Of a stretch of 45,058 bases of DNA, positions 7,856-16,648 are shown in pieces. This stretch comes from an uncultured Eubacteriales bacterium (lineage in GTDB: Bacteria; Bacillota; Clostridia; Oscillospirales; CAG-272): NCBI GenBank assembly GCA_934489945.1, contig CAKSSY010000005.1, forward strand, positions 1-45,058, in the 5' to 3' direction. Each line of letters opens with the position of its first letter. The first letter of the stretch is position 1. The notes below the pieces were generated by a model. The model searched no databases, had not been told where the DNA came from, and saw only the letters and a list, made by a program, of their open reading frames with translations. Made by a program: the position numbers and the translations under genes.

Positions 7856-8761
7856 TCAGTCAAAAAACGCAGAAATGAACTCGTTTGCATCAAACGGCTT
7901 CATATCGTCAATTTTTTCGCCAACGCCGATAAACTTTACCGGAATTCCCAATTCTCCCTTAATGGAAATTACAATACCGCCCTTGGCAGTCCCGTCGAGC
8001 TTGTTGAGTACCAGTCCCGTAATGTTTGCGGCGTTCCGGAATTCTTTTGCCTGCAAGATCGCATTCTGACCCGTAGTCGCATCGAGAACCAACAAATTTT
8101 CCCGACAAGCACCCGGCAGTTCGCGATCAATGACACGACTGATTTTTTCCAGTTCGTTCATCAGATTTTTCTTGTTTTGCAGTCGCCCCGCCGTGTCGAT
8201 CACGAGAACATCGGCATCGTGGGTCTTGGCATAATTTGCCGCATCAAACACGACTGCCGCGGGATCACTTCCCTCTTTCTGCTTCACGAGTTCCACCCCC
8301 GACCGTTCACACCAGACCGCGAGTTGATCAATTGCCGCCGCGCGGAAAGTGTCCGCCGCCGCCACTACGACCTTCTTGCCCTCTTTTTTGAGAATGTTGG
8401 TGATTTTTCCGATTGAAGTGGTTTTTCCCGCACCATTGACTCCGATCACCAAAATGACGGAAGGCTTTGTATCCATTTTCAGGGGTTCTCCCTGTCCGAT
8501 CATCCCTTCCAGAATCTCTTTAAGAGCATCGATAACCTGATCCTTCTCTTTGAGTCTGCCGTCTTTGATACGTTCACGAAGTTCCTCAATAATTGCCTCC
8601 GTCGAGCCGACACCCACATCTGCACAAATCAGGAGTTCTTCCAGTTCGTCCAAAAGATCCTCGTCCACCTTGACAAAGGACTTCAGGATGTTGTTCACCT
8701 GTCCCAAAATCGCGTTTTTTGTCTTGGAAAGACCGCTTTTCAGTTTATCCAAAAATGCCAT
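7856..8761 (-). CDS. ftsY: Signal recognition particle receptor FtsY
   Basis: FtsY is the membrane-associated SRP receptor GTPase that docks ribosome-nascent chains at the Sec translocon. The 301-residue protein is the short form, an NG core without the acidic A domain. Motifs are the P-loop GVNGAGKTT at 107-115, DTFRAAAIDQL near 138, DTAGR at 189-193 and NKLDG at 253-257 (usually TKLDG), then GIPVKFIGVGE. Its start lies inside the end of smc (17-base overlap), so the two are probably translationally coupled. Confidence 0.96.
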   Translation of the reverse strand: MAFLDKLKSGLSKTKNAILGQVNNILKSFVKVDEDLLDELEELLICADVGVGSTEAIIEELRERIKDGRLKEKDQVIDALKEILEGMIGQGEPLKMDTKPSVILVIGVNGAGKTTSIGKITNILKKEGKKVVVAAADTFRAAAIDQLAVWCERSGVELVKQKEGSDPAAVVFDAANYAKTHDADVLVIDTAGRLQNKKNLMNELEKISRVIDRELPGACRENLLVLDATTGQNAILQAKEFRNAANITGLVLNKLDGTAKGGIVISIKGELGIPVKFIGVGEKIDDMKPFDANEFISAFFD

Positions 8762-11700
8762 TCCAGTCTTCTCCTTTCTTCTTGGTAATATCCTTCACAT
8801 CCAGTGCCAGCACCTTGGAAATTCCATGTTCCGGCATGGTAACACCATACAGCATATTTGCCGCTTCCATCGTCCCGCGACGGTGCGTAATCAGAATGAA
8901 CTGCGTGCTGTCCGAATAGCGTTTGATGTATTCGGCAAGTCTTGCCACGTTCACCTCATCCAATGCCGCCTCAATCTCGTCCATAATGCAGAACGGAGGC
9001 GGATTGACTTTCAAAATGGCAAACAAAAGGGCAATTGCCACAAACGACTGCTCACCTCCCGAAAGCTGCATCAGACTCTTGATAATTTTGCCGGGAGGTG
9101 CCGCCTTGATTTCGATTCCACTGTTCAGGACATCCTCCGGCTCGGTCAAAACAATTTCCGCCGTACCACCGCCGAACAGTTCGGCAAACGTTCTACCGAA
9201 ATTCTCGTTGATTTTATTGAACGACTCCACAAAAGCCGCTTTCATCTCGGTTTCAAGGCGATCAATAATCTTCACAAGGTCACTCCTTGACGCTTCAAGA
9301 TCCTTGATCTGCCTGTCCATACGGTCATAACGTTCCTTGACTTCCTTGTATTTATTCACGGCATCGAGATCGACACTTCCGATGGCGCGGAGTTTGTTGC
9401 GGCAGTCGACCTGCTTTGCGGCTGTCGCCGCGCGGGTGAGCTTCGTGATGGTGGGATAGCCGAGTGCCACCGCCTCAGCACGTGTGATCTCGTAATCGTC
9501 CCAAAGTCTGGTTGCCAGCTTATCCTGCTCGGTCTTGAGTGCATTGAGCTTATTTTCGTTCAATGTGTTCTGGCGGAACAAAACCTCCTGCTCGGCGCGC
9601 TTTTCGCGCATCTTCGTATTCATCGTGCTGAGTTTTTTCTCAAAAGCAAAACTGTCGTTTTCAAGAACCGCACGCTTGCCGTTAAGTTCCTCCAACAACT
9701 TTTCCCCCTCGGAGAACCGCCGGCGATTTTCTTCTTGTGCCAGTTCCATCTCCCGGATTCTGTTTTCGCAATCGGTTATTTTGCGCCGTTGTTCTTCCAT
9801 TCCGTCCGTAAGGGTGCGGACGCGCTCGTCAAGAGAAGAAACCAATGTCCGCTCTGTCTCAATGTCCTTCTGGGTCTCGCTGACCGCAATATACAAATCC
9901 GTAATTTTCAGAGAAAATTCGTCGCACTTTTCCAATTTTTCGTTGCGTTCGATGTCTTTCTGTTCACGGAACCCGGTGATTTCGGAGATTCTCGTCGACA
10001 ATTCCCGTTCCCGTGCGGAAAGCGTCTCGGTTTCCTCCTCGTAACGTTTGTTCTGTTCAATCACGTCCCCGTAGTCGGCACGGAGCTTGTCCGCCAACGT
10101 ATTGTTGGCATCGAGCTTGGCGCGAAGCTGTTCACAGGTGGTGTTTTCACCGGTTTTCATGACCTCATAAAGGCGGCGGCGGTTTTCCTGTTCCTCCGAC
10201 TCGCTCTCGGTCTTGGAAATCTCTCCTTCAAGTGATTTCTGTTTCTTGAGACAGGTAGCAAGATGTGCCTCCCCACCCGCAAGTTTTTCCTCCAGATGCT
10301 TGATCTCGCTGGCACGGCTGAGCATACCGCCTCCCGCCTTCACGCTACCGCCGGTAAAGGAACCTCCCACACGAATCTGTTGTCCGTCAAGTGTGACGAC
10401 CTGTACACGATAATGAAGTGCCTTTGCCATGCGAGTCGCATTTTCAATGTTGTCAAACACGACTGTCCGCCCGAGAAGAGAGGAAACAATACCACAGAAT
10501 TTCGGATCGCAGTCCACCAGCTTGTCGGCATAGGAAAGAAAACCCGGATGTTTCTTCGATTCTTCCATCTCCCTCGTAGCAATCTGACCGTGCATAGACG
10601 TAACGGGGAAAAAGGTTGCCCTTCCCGCCTCAGCGCGTTTGAGCGCATACATTGCCGCTTTGGCGGTCTCCTCGTCCTCAACCACGATGTGTTGCAGATT
10701 TGCCGCCAGTGCAGTTTCAATTGCAACGACATACCGGTCGCTGACCGAAATCACTTTGGACAACGGACCGTAAATGGTTCCACACGGCTTTCCCGACGTC
10801 GTGGCAATCCGTCCCTCGCCGTATGCCTTCATCACAAAACGAACGCTGTTGCTGTACCCTTCAAGCTGTTCCTCCATAGCACGAAAGGTTTCAATCCGTT
10901 GGGCAACCGAATCGCGTGCAAGACGTGCCGATGCCAGTTCCGCATCGTTCTCCCGCCGTGCTTCATAAAGTCCGTCCAACTTTTTCCCAAAATCGGCGAT
11001 AGCACGATCCAGCTCTGCAATCGCGTTTTCATATTCACCGAGCGTTTTTTCACAGGCGGCGATTTTGATTCCGAGAGAAACGGCAATGTCATCGTATTTC
11101 CGTATTTCCGCCAGAATGGAATCGTTCTTGTCTCCATCGGAATTGCGGGCATTTTCGATAACCGAAAGCCGCACACGTACATCGGTGGCTTCCTTTTCAA
11201 AAGCTCGTAAATCGACAAGTGCCCGTTCACTCATTTCGCCGAGTTTGTCCGCCTCTGCGCGAAGCGAACTCTGTTCGGCAATGGAAGCCGCGTGTTCTTT
11301 TCTCACAGCTTCCAGTTTTTCGCACAACTCGTCAATATGTGCGGTGCGCCTGACCAGATTTTCCTTCTCGTCGGCAACCGCCTTTTCATAATCGCGAATC
11401 ACACCCGCAGCGGCATCCGCCATTTCCCGCGTGTGCAAAATATTGGTCTTGGCGACTGCGTACTCACTCTCAAGTGCGTGATCGGCTTCGCTCTGTCGGC
11501 TGATCTGAGAGAGCAACTGTTCCGATTCAAATTTGTTGTTTTGCGAGACCTCAAACAACTTCTCGTTCTGTGCCTCATAATCCTCAATGGTTTCGTTTAC
11601 CGTCTTGAGATCAAAGGAAGAATGACGGTACAACTCCTCCGCCTCGGCAATCTCGGCACGGAGCTTGTCGGTATCATACAACCAGAGCTGAACATCCACA

Positions 11701-12377
11701 CGCTTCTTGGTCTCCATCAGTTCAATGGCACGGGAGGCTTTTTCCGCTTCCCTTTCCAAAGGACCGACCTGTGCAGACACCTCCGCAAAAATATCGCTGA
11801 TACGCGTCATATTATCCTCGGTATCCGCAAGTTTGCGCTCCGTTTCGGATTTTTTGTGACGGTATTTGGCAATTCCCGACGCGTCCTCAAAAATGCTTCG
11901 CCGTTCATCGCTCTTCCGGGAAATGATCTCGGCAATCTTGCCCTGCCCGATGATGGAATAACCGTCACGCCCGATACCGGTATTCATAAACATCTCGTAA
12001 ATATCCCGCAGACGCACCGGTCGACGGTTTATGTAGTATTCACTGTCTCCGGAACGATAATACCGTCTGGTAACCGTAACCTCGTCGTAGGGACAATCCA
12101 AACGGTTCAGCTCATCCCGGTTATCAAACGTAACCGAGACCTCGGCATAGCCCATCGGCTTCCGGCTGTCGGCACCGCCGAAAATAATGTCCTCCATTTT
12201 GCTTCCGCGGATATTCTTGGAAGAAATCTCACCGAGAACCCATCTCATGGCGTCCGAAATATTCGATTTTCCGCTTCCGTTGGGACCGACGATAACGGTG
12301 GCACCCGACTCAAAGCTGAGTTTTGTCTTATCGGGAAAGGACTTAAAGCCCTGAAGCTCGAGAAATTTCAGATACAA
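8745..12377 (-). CDS. smc: Chromosome partition protein SMC
   Basis: SMC is the ATPase of the bacterial condensin that compacts and segregates the chromosome. The 1210-residue protein has a Walker A GPNGSGKSN at 31-39, long coiled coils, a hinge around residues 500-660 (GTIYGPLSKVISV onward), a signature LSGGEQSF at 1105, and Walker B CIMDEIEAALDE around 1130, where DEVDAALD is commoner. It follows the radical SAM gene with a 15-base gap and overlaps ftsY. scpA and scpB are not in the window. Confidence 0.97.
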   Translation of the reverse strand: MYLKFLELQGFKSFPDKTKLSFESGATVIVGPNGSGKSNISDAMRWVLGEISSKNIRGSKMEDIIFGGADSRKPMGYAEVSVTFDNRDELNRLDCPYDEVTVTRRYYRSGDSEYYINRRPVRLRDIYEMFMNTGIGRDGYSIIGQGKIAEIISRKSDERRSIFEDASGIAKYRHKKSETERKLADTEDNMTRISDIFAEVSAQVGPLEREAEKASRAIELMETKKRVDVQLWLYDTDKLRAEIAEAEELYRHSSFDLKTVNETIEDYEAQNEKLFEVSQNNKFESEQLLSQISRQSEADHALESEYAVAKTNILHTREMADAAAGVIRDYEKAVADEKENLVRRTAHIDELCEKLEAVRKEHAASIAEQSSLRAEADKLGEMSERALVDLRAFEKEATDVRVRLSVIENARNSDGDKNDSILAEIRKYDDIAVSLGIKIAACEKTLGEYENAIAELDRAIADFGKKLDGLYEARRENDAELASARLARDSVAQRIETFRAMEEQLEGYSNSVRFVMKAYGEGRIATTSGKPCGTIYGPLSKVISVSDRYVVAIETALAANLQHIVVEDEETAKAAMYALKRAEAGRATFFPVTSMHGQIATREMEESKKHPGFLSYADKLVDCDPKFCGIVSSLLGRTVVFDNIENATRMAKALHYRVQVVTLDGQQIRVGGSFTGGSVKAGGGMLSRASEIKHLEEKLAGGEAHLATCLKKQKSLEGEISKTESESEEQENRRRLYEVMKTGENTTCEQLRAKLDANNTLADKLRADYGDVIEQNKRYEEETETLSARERELSTRISEITGFREQKDIERNEKLEKCDEFSLKITDLYIAVSETQKDIETERTLVSSLDERVRTLTDGMEEQRRKITDCENRIREMELAQEENRRRFSEGEKLLEELNGKRAVLENDSFAFEKKLSTMNTKMREKRAEQEVLFRQNTLNENKLNALKTEQDKLATRLWDDYEITRAEAVALGYPTITKLTRAATAAKQVDCRNKLRAIGSVDLDAVNKYKEVKERYDRMDRQIKDLEASRSDLVKIIDRLETEMKAAFVESFNKINENFGRTFAELFGGGTAEIVLTEPEDVLNSGIEIKAAPPGKIIKSLMQLSGGEQSFVAIALLFAILKVNPPPFCIMDEIEAALDEVNVARLAEYIKRYSDSTQFILITHRRGTMEAANMLYGVTMPEHGISKVLALDVKDITKKKGEDWNGIFG

Positions 12378-12392
12378 AAGAGCGTCCTCCTG

Positions 12393-13406
12393 TCAGATTA
12401 AATCAATTATTATATTATAACCCAAAACTTCTTTTTTTTCAAGGATTTTCACGCGTTTTAATGAATATTTTTTGCAAATTTCAAGGACATTGACTCGTTT
12501 CTGCCCCACAGCCTTTGAAGTAGATCCCGCCGAAACCGAAATCACAGCGCACTTTCCGCTTATGTTTCCCATTCGGTCGAGTTCTGTGCAAATGCGGTCA
12601 TAATAGAGGGCACTCATGGCAAGTTCGCCGATCGCACTGTGAGTGGCACCACCAACAACGTCTCCGTCGGAGGAAAGCCTTTCCGAGGCGCAAAGACCGA
12701 CGCGGATGCACGGAACGTTGTGTTCGACAAACACAGAAAGCGCAATTTTTGTCCTTTTTGTCGCGTCATCCAAAGTCAATGGAACATACTCACCTCGTTC
12801 CGTCATTCGGCAGAGATCCGTGTCACGGAACACCACCGTCGGATAGATCCGCACGGCATCCACACCGAGTTCGCAGAGTTTTTCGGCTGTCCTCTTTTCC
12901 TTGCCAATATCGGAGCCGGGCAGACCGATCATCATTTGTCCCACCAAGGAAAAGCCATATTCCTTCACCAGTCTGCAAGCCCTCTCGCCGCAAGCAGCAT
13001 CATGTCCGCGCCGGGAAAGCCGCAACACGTCGTCATCCATGCTCTGAAGCCCAAGTTCAATGTGCTTCACACCGTAGCGGGACAATATATCAAGCACTTC
13101 ACGATCTATGTAATCGGGGCGTGTGGAAAGACGAACGGACTGTACACGGCCGACATCTATATAAGATTTTGCCACCTCCAAAAGGCGAACCATCAAACCG
13201 CGCTCAATGCCGGTGAAAGAGCCTCCAAAAAAAGCAATTTCCGTCTCTTTTTTGTTTCCGATTGTCTCAAGAGCCCTTTCAATTTCCGAGCGCACCGTCT
13301 CCTCATGAAACGCCTCTTTTCCCGAGATAGACCGTTGATTGCAGAAAACGCAGGCATTCGGACATCCGAGGTGCGGAATGAAAATCGGTATATTCGCGTG
13401 TTTCAT
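12393..13406 (-). CDS. Radical SAM protein, Elp3-like family
   Basis: The 337-residue protein starts with a CxxxCxxC cluster (C15, C19, C22 in HLGCPNACVFCNQRS) that binds a 4Fe-4S cluster and SAM. FFGGSFTGIE follows, the GGE-like SAM motif. It matches the Elp3-like radical SAM proteins that often sit between rnc and smc in Clostridia. The fused acetyltransferase of true Elp3 is absent, so tRNA modification is only a guess. The last 45 residues are basic and poorly conserved to my eye. The reaction is not known. Confidence 0.8.
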   Translation of the reverse strand: MKHANIPIFIPHLGCPNACVFCNQRSISGKEAFHEETVRSEIERALETIGNKKETEIAFFGGSFTGIERGLMVRLLEVAKSYIDVGRVQSVRLSTRPDYIDREVLDILSRYGVKHIELGLQSMDDDVLRLSRRGHDAACGERACRLVKEYGFSLVGQMMIGLPGSDIGKEKRTAEKLCELGVDAVRIYPTVVFRDTDLCRMTERGEYVPLTLDDATKRTKIALSVFVEHNVPCIRVGLCASERLSSDGDVVGGATHSAIGELAMSALYYDRICTELDRMGNISGKCAVISVSAGSTSKAVGQKRVNVLEICKKYSLKRVKILEKKEVLGYNIIIDLI

Positions 13407-13463
13407 CGTTTTTTCCTTTCCAAAGAAAAACGGGGAGTCCGCTTTTCGGATTCCCCGTCAGAA

Positions 13464-14168
13464 TCATTCTTCACCGAACAAAATCAAGGCTTCTCTTGCC
13501 GCGTTCTGTTCAGCCTCCTTCTTGGTTTTCCCCTTGCCGGTGCCGATGACATTGGAATTGAGCCGCGCCACCACGGTATAAGTTTTGTTGTGATCCGGTC
13601 CGGTTTCTCCGACAACCTCATATTCCAGATAGTCCCCCTCAGTCTGTTGTACAAACTGCTGAAGTTCGGTTTTGAAATCGCTTCCGTGACCGATCTCCCC
13701 GAGTTTGACCTTGACTTTCGGCATCAGAAACGCCGTGACCGTAGACTTTCCCGCATCGCCGGCATCCAGATAGATCGCGGCAAGGAGAGCCTCAAAAGCA
13801 TTTTCCAGAATTTTATCGTTTCGCCGACCGCCGTTCTTTTCTTCTCCGTTTCCGAGAAGAAGATAGTCTCCAAGTCCTATCTCCTTGGCAAAATCCGAAA
13901 GGGTTTTGCCGCAAACCAACTCTTTGCGTAGTTTGGTAAGATCGCCCTCCGGCAAATAGCGGTTTTCCTTGAAGAGATATTCACTGACAATAATCGAAAG
14001 CACCGAGTCCCCGAGAAATTCCAACCGTTCATTGCAACTTACCGAAATCTTTTTGGCACGCAACTCATTGGAATATGATGAATGTGTCAACGCGGTTTGG
14101 AGGAGTTCGTTTTTTCGGAATCGATACCCAATTACCGCCTGCAGGTCTTCTGTTTTCTTTGGCAACAT
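13464..14168 (-). CDS. rnc: Ribonuclease III
   Basis: RNase III cuts double-stranded RNA in rRNA processing and mRNA turnover. The 234-residue protein carries the signature NERLEFLGDSVL at 46-57, with the metal-binding Glu and Asp, the second acidic helix ENAFEALLAAIYLDAG, and a C-terminal double-stranded RNA-binding domain from about residue 165. The start at 14168 follows GGAGAGGA by 6 bases. The frame is open further upstream to 14348, but that would overlap the plsX end and adds low-complexity basic sequence, so it was rejected. Confidence 0.95.
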   Translation of the reverse strand: MLPKKTEDLQAVIGYRFRKNELLQTALTHSSYSNELRAKKISVSCNERLEFLGDSVLSIIVSEYLFKENRYLPEGDLTKLRKELVCGKTLSDFAKEIGLGDYLLLGNGEEKNGGRRNDKILENAFEALLAAIYLDAGDAGKSTVTAFLMPKVKVKLGEIGHGSDFKTELQQFVQQTEGDYLEYEVVGETGPDHNKTYTVVARLNSNVIGTGKGKTKKEAEQNAAREALILFGEE

Positions 14169-14199
14169 GTTAAATCCTCTCCGTCCGCCAACCGTGCGG

Positions 14200-15279
14200 T
14201 CACTGTTTTTCCGTTTCCCCCACGATTTCAGCGGACTTGTTTTCGGCTTTCGCCGCCTCCTCAGCAGCGCGTGCCGCCTTTTTTGCCGCGGCGAATTCCG
14301 CGGCGGCATCGGCAATATCGTAGATAATCTGCGAATTGCTGTAAGCAATTGCCTGCCGTATCGCGTTCTTGAACGCCTTGGCGTTGGACGAACCGTGCGC
14401 TTTAATCACGGGTCTTGAGATTCCCAAGAGAGGTGCCCCGCCGTATTCCGTAGCATCAAAGCTCTTTTTAAAATCCGTCAACCGTTTTTTCACCATCAAC
14501 GCCGACATTTTTGTCAGACTGTTGGCATAAAAGATGTCCTTCAGGGAACGCATAATCAGTTTGCCCATTCCCTCAATCGACTTGAGCAGGATGTTGCCGG
14601 TAAACCCATCGGTAACCAACACATCACACACCCCGTTCACAATTTCATTTGCCTCAATGTTCCCGACAAAATGGATTCTCTTGCACGCAGAAAGACGCCC
14701 ATAAGCTGCCCTCTGCAAATCGGTTCCCTTACATTCCTCTGCGCCGTTGTTGAGAAGTCCCACACGCGGCATTCCGACACCGTGCATCTTATTCATATAT
14801 GCCGATCCCATAACAGCAAACTGTTCCAGATATTCGTCGTTCACCACAACATTGGCACCGCAGTCCAAAAGAAGCATCGGCGGATTGACAGGAACCACCA
14901 TGGCAAGTGCCGGACGTTGAACTCCTTTGATTTTCCGGACAATCAACGTAGCCCCGGTAAAGAGTGCGCCGGTATTACCGGTGCTGACGAATGCGTCGCC
15001 CTTTCCCTCGGCAAGCAGATGCAGCCCCACACTCATGGAAGAATCGTTTTTAGCCCGTACAACCGATAACGGATCGTCCTCCATCGTGACGACCGACTCG
15101 GTATGTACGATTTCAAAACGACGCAGATCGAGATTGTTTTCTTCCGCAATTTTTTCAATTTCCGGTTTATTTCCGACGATGATATAGCTGGCACTGAATT
15201 CCAGTGCTGCTTCGCAAACGCCCTTAACGGTTTCCAGCGGAGCGTTGTCCCCTCCCATAACATCTACAATGATTCTCAT
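14200..15279 (-). CDS. plsX: Phosphate acyltransferase PlsX
   Basis: PlsX makes acyl-phosphate from acyl-ACP, the first step of phospholipid synthesis by the PlsX/PlsY route. The 359-residue protein starts MRIIVDVMGGDNAP, the family N-terminus. It contains STGNTGALFTGATLI and VTDGFTGNILLKS. About 35 extra C-terminal residues are rich in Ala, Lys and Glu and probably helical. The start at 15279 rests on family alignment; the ribosome site is weak. acpP, which often lies between plsX and rnc, is missing here. Confidence 0.94.
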   Translation of the reverse strand: MRIIVDVMGGDNAPLETVKGVCEAALEFSASYIIVGNKPEIEKIAEENNLDLRRFEIVHTESVVTMEDDPLSVVRAKNDSSMSVGLHLLAEGKGDAFVSTGNTGALFTGATLIVRKIKGVQRPALAMVVPVNPPMLLLDCGANVVVNDEYLEQFAVMGSAYMNKMHGVGMPRVGLLNNGAEECKGTDLQRAAYGRLSACKRIHFVGNIEANEIVNGVCDVLVTDGFTGNILLKSIEGMGKLIMRSLKDIFYANSLTKMSALMVKKRLTDFKKSFDATEYGGAPLLGISRPVIKAHGSSNAKAFKNAIRQAIAYSNSQIIYDIADAAAEFAAAKKAARAAEEAAKAENKSAEIVGETEKQ

Positions 15280-15313
15280 AACGATTACAGCAGCCTGCGG
15301 CTGTCCTTTTGTT

Positions 15314-16648
15314 TTATTTGATGATCGGCAAAATCGCGTCAATCTCGCTCAGTGCCCTTGCCGAAACGACCTCATAACGGGCGATCTTTCCGCCCTTCAC
15401 ACGTTCTTCCGTCGGTTCCACGATGCCGAAATTGGCATTCATCGGCACAAATTCGCCGACACCGCCATGCGCCACATAATATGCCATAGCTCCGATCATA
15501 GTTCTGCGGGGAAAAACCACCGGTTCCTTCCCCAAAACTTTCCGGGCGGCATTCATTCCCGCCACAAATCCGGAACCTGCCGATTCGATATAGCCCTCAA
15601 CGCCCGTCATCTGCCCGGCGAAGAACACGTTCGGACGAGAAAGCATGGCATAAGTTTCATCCAGCATCCCGGGCGAATTCAGATACGTGTTGCGATGCAT
15701 CACACCGTAACGCAGGAATTCCGCGTTCTCCAGCCCCGGAATCAAACGAAATACGCGCCGCTGTTCGGGAAAAGTCAGATGTGTCTGAAATCCGACAATG
15801 TTGTACATCGTTCCCTCTTGATTTTCCTTGCGGAGCTGAACAACGGCATAAGACGGTTTGTGCGTTCTGTCGTCTACGATTCCCACAGGCTTCATAGGAC
15901 CGAAACGCAACGTATCCCTGCCGCGTGCCGCCATTGCCTCCACGGGCATACACCCCTCAAAAACCTTGAGTTCCTTCTGCAATTCGCGGTCAAAATCCTT
16001 AAGTGTCGCCTGCTCGGCGGAAATGAGTGCCTCATAAAAGGTTTCGTATTGTTCCTTGGTCATTGGGCAATTGATATAATCGGCATCTCCCTTGTTGTAT
16101 CGCGATGCAAAGAAGGCAATATCCATGTCAATGCTTTCCGCATCGACAATCGGAGCGGCGGCATCAAAGAAATGCAGTCCCTTACATCCGAGATTGTCGG
16201 CAATAAAGCCTGCCAAACCGTCCGATGTCAGCGGACCGGTTGCAATCACGGTAACCGCGTACCTGTCATCGTCTATATTATACACCTCATGAGGGATAAT
16301 ATCAATATTTTTATGATTTTTTATTTTTTCGGTAACAAACCGCGAAAACAACGACCTGTCCACTGCCAGTGCCGATCCTGCGGGAACGCGCGTAGCATAC
16401 GCCGCCTGCATGATCAGCGAATCCATCCGGCGCAACTCCTCTTTAAGCAATCCCACCGCGTTGGTCACGCGATCAGAGCGAAGAGAATTGGAACAGACAA
16501 GTTCGGCAAAGTCCGGCGAATGATGTGCGGGCGTATATTTTTCGGGTTTCATTTCATAAAGCTCGACCCGGACACCGCGTTCCGCCGCCTGCCACGCCGC
16601 CTCGCATCCGGCGAGTCCGGCACCGATAACACGGAGCTTATCCTTCAT
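15314..16648 (-). CDS. trmFO: Folate-dependent tRNA (m5U54) methyltransferase TrmFO
   Basis: TrmFO uses methylene-tetrahydrofolate and FADH2 to make ribothymidine at position 54 of tRNA. The 444-residue protein opens with the FAD-binding VIGAGLAGCEAAWQ. It has ELVCSNSLRSD with a conserved Cys, and the C-terminal GQMTGVEGYIESAGSG segment. It overlaps the end of topA by 11 bases. The topA-trmFO pairing is widespread in Bacillota. Confidence 0.96.
   Translation of the reverse strand: MKDKLRVIGAGLAGCEAAWQAAERGVRVELYEMKPEKYTPAHHSPDFAELVCSNSLRSDRVTNAVGLLKEELRRMDSLIMQAAYATRVPAGSALAVDRSLFSRFVTEKIKNHKNIDIIPHEVYNIDDDRYAVTVIATGPLTSDGLAGFIADNLGCKGLHFFDAAAPIVDAESIDMDIAFFASRYNKGDADYINCPMTKEQYETFYEALISAEQATLKDFDRELQKELKVFEGCMPVEAMAARGRDTLRFGPMKPVGIVDDRTHKPSYAVVQLRKENQEGTMYNIVGFQTHLTFPEQRRVFRLIPGLENAEFLRYGVMHRNTYLNSPGMLDETYAMLSRPNVFFAGQMTGVEGYIESAGSGFVAGMNAARKVLGKEPVVFPRRTMIGAMAYYVAHGGVGEFVPMNANFGIVEPTEERVKGGKIARYEVVSARALSEIDAILPIIK

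Noticed and set aside
14169..14348. N-terminal extension of RNase III to 14348
   Set aside because: It overlaps plsX, adds Arg/Lys/Pro-rich non-conserved sequence and lacks a ribosome site. The start at 14168 fits the family.
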